Below, piece after piece: positions 7,401-11,568 of a DNA stretch of 11,568 nucleotides; positions within the stretch are counted from its first letter, which is position 1, and each line of letters opens with the position of its first letter. The translations under genes were made by a program, and so were the position numbers. This DNA is from Prevotella sp. (GTDB taxonomy: Bacteria; Bacteroidota; Bacteroidia; Bacteroidales; Bacteroidaceae). The stretch is from positions 1 through 11,568 of the forward strand of contig JAFLSH010000074.1 in the NCBI GenBank assembly GCA_022511055.1. The letters are read 5' to 3'. The notes beneath the pieces are model-generated. The model saw only the letters and a program-made list of their open reading frames with translations. It made no database searches and was not told where the DNA came from.

Positions 7401-10219
7401 TCAAACAGTTTTGCGCCGCTGCTCCTTGCCTCATCAATAGAGAGCAGTTGCTGCTGGGTGCGCTGGTAGTCTTGTCTGAGATGCGCATACTTTTCGTCAA
7501 GCTCCTGTCGCATTGCCTGCCCATCGCCCATCAGGCGGGCCGCCGCAAGCGCATTCTGCGAGGCATCTTTCATCCACACAACCGGCCCGCTGTACACGGG
7601 CGCAATCCTGAGCGCCACGTGCAGTTCGCTGGTGGTCGCCCCGCCTATCATGATGGGAATATGCAGGCCGGCCCGCTCCAGTTCCGCGGCTATGCTGACC
7701 ATCTCTTCCAGACTGGGCGTAATCAGACCGCTCAGCCCTATCATGTCAACCTGCTCCTCAACAGCCTTTCTGACAATCTGCTCTGCCGGCACCATCACGC
7801 CCATGTCTATCACTTCATAGCCGTTGCAGGCCATGACCACAGCCACGATGTTCTTCCCTATGTCATGCACATCACCCTTTACCGTGGCCAGCAGCACCTT
7901 GCCAGCCGTTCTGCCGCCGCTGCCTGCCTGCTCCGCCTCGATGTGGGGCTGCAAGACGGTTACCGCCTGCTTCATAGTCCTGGCGGTCTTCACCACCTGC
8001 GGCAGAAACATCTTGCCCTGCCCGAACAGCTCGCCTACACGGTTCATGCCTGCCATGAGCGGCCCTTCAATGATGTCGACGGCACGGGGAAACTTCGCCA
8101 ATGCTTCTTTCAGGTCAGCTTCCAGATGGTCGCCAATGCCCTTCACCAAGGCTTGTGCCAACCGTTCTTCCAACGGCATGGCGCGCCAGGCATCCGGGGG
8201 GGCTGGCTGAGCCGCCGGCGCTGAGGTCTGAGCCCCCATAGCGCCGTTGGCCGAGCGGTGCATTTCGCTTGCCAGCTCTATCAGCCTTTCGGCGGCATCA
8301 GGCTTTCTGTTCAGTATCACATCTTCAATGATTTCCAGCTGCCCGGCTGGTATATCGCTATAGGCAACTGTCGTTGCCGGGTTGACAATGCCAAAGTCCA
8401 TGCCCTGCTGAACAGCATGGTGGAGAAAGACGGCGTGCATGGCCTCACGGATGTAGTTGTTACCCCGGAACGAGAACGACAAATTGCTCACGCCACCGCT
8501 CACGTGCGCCCCGGGCAAGTTCTGGCGAATCCAGCCGGCAGCCCGGATAAAGTCCTGCGCATAGGCATCATGCTCTTTCATGCCCGTTGCGACAGTCAGT
8601 ATGTTCGGGTCAAAGATAATGTCGAATGGATTCATCTTAACTTCCTCAGTCAGAATCCGATATGCCCTGCTGGCTATCTCTATGCGGCGCTCATAGCTGG
8701 TGGCCTGCCCCTGCTCATCGAAGCACATCACCACCACGGCCGCCCCATAGCGCATGCAGTCGCGGGCATGGCTGACAAAGACTTCCTCGCCTTCCTTCAG
8801 CGAGATGGAGTTGACAATGCTCTTGCCCTGAACACACTTCAAGCCAGCCACAATGACCTCCCACTTCGAGGAGTCAATCATCACGGGCACACGGGCAATG
8901 TCTGGCTCGGCGGCAATCAAGTTCAGGAATGTTACCATTTCGGCTTGGGCATCAAGCAGACTATCATCCATGTTGATGTCTATCACCTGCGCACCGTCTT
9001 GCACCTGCCTGCGGGCAATGGCGAGCGCTTCGTTGTATTGCTTTTCCCTGATAAGCCGCAGAAAACGCCTGGAGCCAGCCACGTTGCACCGCTCGCCGAC
9101 ATTGACAAACGCAGTGCCTGCGCCCGGGCGGCTCTCCTGTGCCAAGACCTCCAGCCCCGACAGCCACAGAGCCTGCGGGCGGGCAGCCACGGCGTGGGGC
9201 TGCTTCCCCTCTACCAGCGGAACATACTGGCGAATGAACGCATCAGTTGTGCCGCAGCAGCCGCCGACGATGTTCACCAGCCCTTCGTCTATCAGCTCGC
9301 CCATCTGCACGGCCATTGCCTCGGGTGTCTCGTCATAAAGCCCCATCTGATTGGGCAGCCCGGCATTGGGATAGCACGATATGTAGTAAGGCGCGCGCTG
9401 TGCCAGCTCCCTGAGGAACGGCTTCAGCTGGCGGGCACCAAACGAGCAGTTCAACCCGATGGAGAAAATCGGATAGGTAGACACCGAGGCCAAGTAAGCC
9501 TCAAGCGTTTGCCCCGACAAAGTGCGCCCCGCCAAGTCGCTGACCGTGACCGAAAGCATGATGGGCAGCTCAACCCCACGGCGCTGCATGGCAGTCATGG
9601 CCGCATCGATGGCACACTTGGAGTTGAGCGAATCGAAAATGGTCTCTATCAGCAGGGCATCTACCCCGCCCTCTATCAGCGCCTCTGCCTGCTCCGTATA
9701 GGCCGCAAACAGCTGATTGTATGTGAGGTCTCGGCGAGCCGGATTGCTCACATCGGGCGACATGGAGCAAGTCTTGTTGGTCGGCCCGATGCTCCCCGCC
9801 ACGAATCTCGGCTTTTCCGGCGTAGCATATTCGTCAGCCACCTGCCGGGCCAGCCGCGCACCCTCCAGTGCCATCTTACGCGCCAGGTGCTGCAAATGGT
9901 AGTCAGCCTCGCTGATGCGCTGGGCGCTGAACGTGTTGGTCTCAATGATGTCAGCCCCCGCCGCCAGATAGCGCCGGTGAATGTCGGCCACCACATCAGG
10001 CCGTGTCAGGCAAAGCACATCATTGTTGCCCTTCATCTGCACACTGCCCAGCGCAGAGCCATCAGCCGCACCGGCAGACCGGCCAAAAGCCCCGACCGCG
10101 GCACGTATCTCATCATTCCAGAAATCCTCTTCCCGAAGGCTGTACGACTGTATCATTGTCCCCATGGCCCCATCGAGAATCAGGATGCGCTCTCTGATTA
10201 TATCCTCAAGTCTGGTCAT
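7397..10219 (-). CDS. metH: Cobalamin-dependent methionine synthase lacking the reactivation domain
   Basis: Transfers a methyl group from methyltetrahydrofolate through cobalamin to homocysteine. Domains in order: homocysteine-binding (about 1-335) with zinc ligands C258 (LNCSFGA), C321 and C322 (GGCCGTTD); pterin-binding (about 370-640, starting FVNVGERCNVAGS); an Ala/Pro-rich linker (about 655-676); helical cap (about 677-760); cobalamin-binding Rossmann domain (about 770-905) with DVHDIG (783-788), whose H785 is the cobalt ligand, and GGATTS. The protein stops at 940, where E. coli MetH (1227 residues) goes on into the AdoMet-binding reactivation domain. No remnant of that domain follows: the TGA overlaps the HAD gene start (ATGA). 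Residues about 38-61 hold a Gly/Ala/Ser-rich insertion before KGNND. The start ATG 10219 overlaps the smpB stop as ATGA. A separately encoded reactivation protein elsewhere in the genome is expected. Confidence 0.96.
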   Translation of the reverse strand: MTRLEDIIRERILILDGAMGTMIQSYSLREEDFWNDEIRAAVGAFGRSAGAADGSALGSVQMKGNNDVLCLTRPDVVADIHRRYLAAGADIIETNTFSAQRISEADYHLQHLARKMALEGARLARQVADEYATPEKPRFVAGSIGPTNKTCSMSPDVSNPARRDLTYNQLFAAYTEQAEALIEGGVDALLIETIFDSLNSKCAIDAAMTAMQRRGVELPIMLSVTVSDLAGRTLSGQTLEAYLASVSTYPIFSIGLNCSFGARQLKPFLRELAQRAPYYISCYPNAGLPNQMGLYDETPEAMAVQMGELIDEGLVNIVGGCCGTTDAFIRQYVPLVEGKQPHAVAARPQALWLSGLEVLAQESRPGAGTAFVNVGERCNVAGSRRFLRLIREKQYNEALAIARRQVQDGAQVIDINMDDSLLDAQAEMVTFLNLIAAEPDIARVPVMIDSSKWEVIVAGLKCVQGKSIVNSISLKEGEEVFVSHARDCMRYGAAVVVMCFDEQGQATSYERRIEIASRAYRILTEEVKMNPFDIIFDPNILTVATGMKEHDAYAQDFIRAAGWIRQNLPGAHVSGGVSNLSFSFRGNNYIREAMHAVFLHHAVQQGMDFGIVNPATTVAYSDIPAGQLEIIEDVILNRKPDAAERLIELASEMHRSANGAMGAQTSAPAAQPAPPDAWRAMPLEERLAQALVKGIGDHLEADLKEALAKFPRAVDIIEGPLMAGMNRVGELFGQGKMFLPQVVKTARTMKQAVTVLQPHIEAEQAGSGGRTAGKVLLATVKGDVHDIGKNIVAVVMACNGYEVIDMGVMVPAEQIVRKAVEEQVDMIGLSGLITPSLEEMVSIAAELERAGLHIPIMIGGATTSELHVALRIAPVYSGPVVWMKDASQNALAAARLMGDGQAMRQELDEKYAHLRQDYQRTQQQLLSIDEARSSGAKLFE

Positions 10220-10698
10220 CTGTACACTTTCATTGCCCGGTCCATCTCGCGGCGGTCTTCCTTCTCCTTCAGCGTCTGACGTTTGTCAAACGCCTTCTTA
10301 CCCTTACACAAGGCAATATCCATCTTGGCCCGCCCCTTTCCGTCAATGAACACCAGCAGGGGCACTATCGTGAAGCCGGTCTGCTTCGTGGCACTGCCCA
10401 GCCTGGCAATCTCGCGCTTGGTGAGCAGCAGCTTTCGGTCGCGCTTCATGTCGTGGTTGTTGTACGACCCATAGAAATAAGGCGACACCGACATGCCGCG
10501 CACCCACATCTCGCCGTTGATAATCAGGCAATAGGTGTCCACCAGGCTGGCCTTGCCCGCACGGATGCTCTTGATTTCCGTGCCAGTCAGCACCAGCCCG
10601 GCCGTAAACGTCTCTATGACGAAATACTCAAACTGGGCTTTCCTGTTCTTGATGTTTACCGGGCTTTTCTTCCTTATCTCCTCTTCCTGCTTGTTCAT
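10216..10698 (-). CDS. smpB: SsrA-binding protein SmpB
   Basis: Small cytoplasmic RNA-binding protein that escorts tmRNA to stalled ribosomes in trans-translation. The 160 residues match the family length. Seen: NIKNRKAQFEYF (about 15-26), LVLTGTEIKSIRAGKASLVD (35-54) of the OB-fold, GMSVSPYFYGSYNNHD, RDRKLLLTKREIARL (87-100), and the basic C-terminal tail from KGKKAFDKRQ (132) to KVYR, which enters the decoding centre as a helix. A charged stretch before residue 15 is a variable extension. The start ATG 10698 overlaps the upstream gene's TGA as ATGA, and its own TGA overlaps the metH start in the same way. The tmRNA gene (ssrA) itself is not in this window. Confidence 0.97.
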   Translation of the reverse strand: MNKQEEEIRKKSPVNIKNRKAQFEYFVIETFTAGLVLTGTEIKSIRAGKASLVDTYCLIINGEMWVRGMSVSPYFYGSYNNHDMKRDRKLLLTKREIARLGSATKQTGFTIVPLLVFIDGKGRAKMDIALCKGKKAFDKRQTLKEKEDRREMDRAMKVYR

Positions 10699-11207
10699 TC
10701 CTCAATCACTACAAAGTCCTCTATATGGTCATCGACGTACTGGGCTATCTGCTCTGTCCACTCTTCCTCATGGTCCACGAACTGGTCATCTAAGTCGTCA
10801 AACTCGGGCAGCTGTTCAAACAGCGCCATGAACTCCTCATCGCTCAGCTCGCGCTCTATCTGCTCGCGGTACTTCAGCCATAGCGTATGACCATCATAGA
10901 CGAGCTTCGACAGGTCGCGCAATCCCCACATCTTCAGCACCTTTGCCAGAGGATTGGCAAAGATGAACGGGCCGTAGCCATTGTAAATCAGCTGGACAAA
11001 GCCGCCATCCATGACCTCACGGTGCAGAATATCCCACGCCAGCAACGTCAGCTGCTCCGTGGTCAGCGCGCCCATGTTCTCTGCCGTCAGCTGCCCGCCG
11101 ATGGCATCATTGATGGCCTTGACAAACGCATTAAGAAAAGTGTCAATTCCCTCCATGGCTGCCTGTTGCAGCACACTGTCTTTTACTTTTACCGTTACTT
11201 CTTCCAT
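10695..11207 (-). CDS. DMP19-like (DUF4375) family protein
   Basis: 170 residues from ATG 11207, first gene of the leftward operon. The segment LTTEQLTLLAWDILHREV (48-65), then DGGF (67-70) and QLIYNGYG (72-79), resembles the DMP19/DUF4375 core. The DMP19 fold has been described as a DNA-mimic in Neisseria, but whether that applies here is unknown. The C-terminal 50 residues are strongly acidic (EFDDLDDQFVDHEEEW and on), which would suit a mimic or protein-binding role; this is inference. The reading frame is open back to 11348, but that part runs through a GC-rich inverted repeat and over the promoter, so I reject it. The ATG at 11207 is only 8 nt after the -7 box, so the mRNA may be almost leaderless; Met18 (11156) is the alternative start. 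Its TGA overlaps the smpB start as ATGA. Confidence 0.82.
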   Translation of the reverse strand: MEEVTVKVKDSVLQQAAMEGIDTFLNAFVKAINDAIGGQLTAENMGALTTEQLTLLAWDILHREVMDGGFVQLIYNGYGPFIFANPLAKVLKMWGLRDLSKLVYDGHTLWLKYREQIERELSDEEFMALFEQLPEFDDLDDQFVDHEEEWTEQIAQYVDDHIEDFVVIEE

Positions 11208-11215
11208 AACGTCTG

Positions 11216-11246
11216 CAAAGATACTACATTTTTGCGAAACGGCAAA
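11216..11246 (-). promoter_or_regulatory. Bacteroidota-type promoter of the DMP19-smpB-metH operon
   Basis: On the minus strand TATCTTTG (11223-11216) matches the -7 consensus TAnnTTTG exactly, and TTTG (11246-11243) matches the -33 element exactly, with 19 bp between them, which is the expected spacing. This is the best promoter in the window. The start codon at 11207 lies 8 nt beyond the -7 box, so the predicted untranslated leader is only a few bases. Confidence 0.8.
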
Positions 11247-11277
11247 ATAATCATCAGCTAAAGATGTGAAATCCCCT

Positions 11278-11299
11278 CGCGCGCACGCGTGTGTGCGTA
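11278..11299. repeat. Alternating pyrimidine-purine tract, left arm
   Basis: Twenty-two bases alternate strictly pyrimidine-purine, starting CGCGCGCACGCG and ending GTGCGTA. Such CG/TG alternation is the classical sequence type that adopts Z-DNA under negative supercoiling. It lies about 30 bp beyond the -33 element of the leftward promoter. Confidence 0.7.
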
Positions 11300-11355
11300 A
11301 TAGTACTGAAACAGGCTGGCAGCCCCACACCCTCGACACCCACAGCACCCAATTT

Positions 11356-11382
11356 GGGTGTCGGGGGTGTCGAGGGTGTGGG
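11356..11382 (+). repeat. Three 9-bp tandem repeats in the right core arm
   Basis: GGGTGTCGG, GGGTGTCGA and GGGTGTGGG follow directly one after another. Because this is one arm of the inverted repeat, the left arm holds the complementary 9-bp periodicity. The period equals that of the separate array at 11437-11472. Confidence 0.65.
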
Positions 11383-11403
11383 GCTGTCAGCCTGATTGGC
11401 TAC

Positions 11404-11425
11404 TATATACGCGCGCGTACGCGCG
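11404..11425. repeat. Alternating pyrimidine-purine tract, right arm
   Basis: Twenty-two bases alternate strictly, starting TATATACGCGCG and ending TACGCGCG. It is the mirror partner of the tract at 11278-11299 within the inverted repeat and has the same length, though the two differ in sequence. Confidence 0.7.
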
Positions 11426-11436
11426 AGATTATTTGT

Positions 11437-11472
11437 CGGAGTTAAAGGAGTTATCGAAGTTACAGGAGTTAA
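11437..11472 (+). repeat. Four imperfect 9-bp direct repeats (GGAGTTA type)
   Basis: CGGAGTTAA, AGGAGTTAT, CGAAGTTAC and AGGAGTTAA lie head to tail with no spacer. All share G, AGTTA and the 9-bp length. The array sits 9 bp after the large inverted repeat. It could be a protein-binding array or part of a dispersed repeat. Each unit also resembles a Shine-Dalgarno sequence on the plus strand. Confidence 0.75.
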
Positions 11473-11486
11473 GCCATATGTTCTAC

Positions 11487-11511
11487 CCCAAATTTTGGGT
11501 TATTCCCAAAA
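11487..11511 (+). repeat. Two overlapping, mutually exclusive small hairpins
   Basis: CCCAAA (11487-11492) can pair with TTTGGG (11494-11499), while TTTTGGG (11493-11499) pairs perfectly with CCCAAAA (11505-11511) around the loop TTATT. The same TTTGGG serves both, so only one can form at a time. The first has a single-base loop and could not close as RNA without opening pairs, so the second is the realistic RNA hairpin. Confidence 0.5.
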
Positions 11512-11529
11512 ATCAGTGACTATTTCCCA

Positions 11530-11565
11530 TAAAGTACCGAGTAATTTTCGTAACTCGGCACTTTA
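11530..11565 (-). terminator. Possible hairpin terminator of a gene beyond the right edge
   Basis: A 13-bp stem: TAAAGTACCGAGT (11530-11542) against 11553-11565, with a 10-nt loop. The only non-Watson-Crick position is 11536/11559. It is an A-C mismatch in plus-strand RNA but a G-U wobble in minus-strand RNA, so the fold is better when read leftward. The 3' arm then ends in UUU only, a weak U-run. This fits a terminator of a leftward gene outside the window, or a short palindromic repeat. Confidence 0.4.
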
Positions 11566-11568
11566 GCC

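Larger units (their letters stand above)
11276..11427. repeat. Long nested inverted repeat with GC-rich core
   Basis: The core arms are 41 nt each, 11312-11352 and 11354-11394, symmetric about T11353; 37 of 41 positions are Watson-Crick pairs. The mismatches are at 11319/11387, 11342/11364, 11344/11362 and 11345/11361. As plus-strand RNA two of these become G-U wobbles. Outer arms continue less perfectly from 11276 (CTCGCGCG) to 11427 (CGCGCGAG), with a 3-nt length difference. The element is far longer than an ordinary terminator and no U-run follows. It lies upstream of the leftward promoter. It could be a cruciform-forming or palindromic dispersed element, or a structured RNA. Confidence 0.85.
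11208..11568. other. Intergenic block without a convincing gene
   Basis: About 360 bp to the right edge. It holds the leftward promoter (11216-11246), a 152-bp nested inverted repeat (11276-11427), four 9-bp direct repeats (11437-11472), a 13-codon ORF (11478-11519) overlapping alternative hairpins, and a terminal hairpin (11530-11565). No reading frame in it resembles a known protein. The density of repeats suggests a dispersed or regulatory element rather than decayed coding sequence, but the gene to the right is not visible. Confidence 0.6.

Noticed and set aside
8258..10279. 673-codon open frame on the + strand opposite metH and the end of smpB
   Set aside because: It is fully antisense to a protein with clear domains and catalytic residues. 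Its translation is rich in His, Arg and Pro with no recognisable motif, as expected for the mirror of a GC-rich gene.
11208..11348. Extension of the DMP19-like frame upstream of ATG 11207
   Set aside because: It would run through the inverted repeat and across an exact -33/-7 promoter, and the added residues (Cys/Arg/Trp-rich) resemble no protein family.
11276..11427. Reading the large inverted repeat as a CRISPR array or rho-independent terminator
   Set aside because: There are no regularly spaced identical repeats with unique spacers, and no U-run follows either arm; the stem is also much longer than a terminator.
11437..11472. 9-bp direct repeats as plasmid-type iterons or a replication origin
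   Set aside because: Four short degenerate units with no initiator gene or DnaA-box cluster visible in the window; evidence is too thin.

Overview
The window reads as a chromosomal segment of a Bacteroidota bacterium, most likely Prevotellaceae. Three things support this: two promoters of the Bacteroides sigma-70 type (-7 box TAnnTTTG), a secreted protein whose predicted signal-peptidase site is followed directly by Gln (the Bacteroidota 'Q-rule'), and protein sequences that resemble Prevotella/Bacteroides orthologues. The genus is an inference from recalled family resemblance, not from a search.

Left half (1-5239, + strand): a promoter and a 5' leader with a small hairpin precede a three-gene threonine operon. 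The genes are thrA (fused aspartokinase/homoserine dehydrogenase), a phosphoglycerate mutase-like gene that probably supplies the homoserine kinase step, and thrC (threonine synthase). Together they would carry aspartate to threonine, apart from aspartate-semialdehyde dehydrogenase, which is not here. No GHMP-type thrB is present. A bidirectional terminator with a perfect 15-bp stem (5261-5294) separates this operon from the convergent one.

Right half (11207 down to 5272, - strand): a promoter drives five genes joined by four overlapping stop/start codons: a DMP19-like protein, smpB (tmRNA partner), metH (cobalamin-dependent methionine synthase without the C-terminal reactivation domain), a HAD phosphatase, and a secreted GHL10 glycosidase-like protein. 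The functions look unrelated, but the junctions (ATGA, ATGA, ATGA, TAATG) argue for one co-translated transcript. Threonine and methionine synthesis share homoserine as a branch point, so the two convergent operons are metabolically related through thrA and metH.

Right edge (11208-11568): about 360 bp without a convincing gene, and the least ordinary part of the window. After the promoter of the leftward operon comes a 152-bp nested inverted repeat with a GC-rich 41-nt core arm on each side and a 22-nt alternating pyrimidine-purine tract in each outer arm. It is followed by four 9-bp direct repeats, a tiny aromatic-rich ORF overlapping two mutually exclusive hairpins, and a final 13-bp stem hairpin. 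The neighbour to the right is not in the window, so the role of this block is open. The coding part of the window is ordinary conserved metabolism; I found no defence system, mobile-element gene, CRISPR array, tRNA or rRNA.
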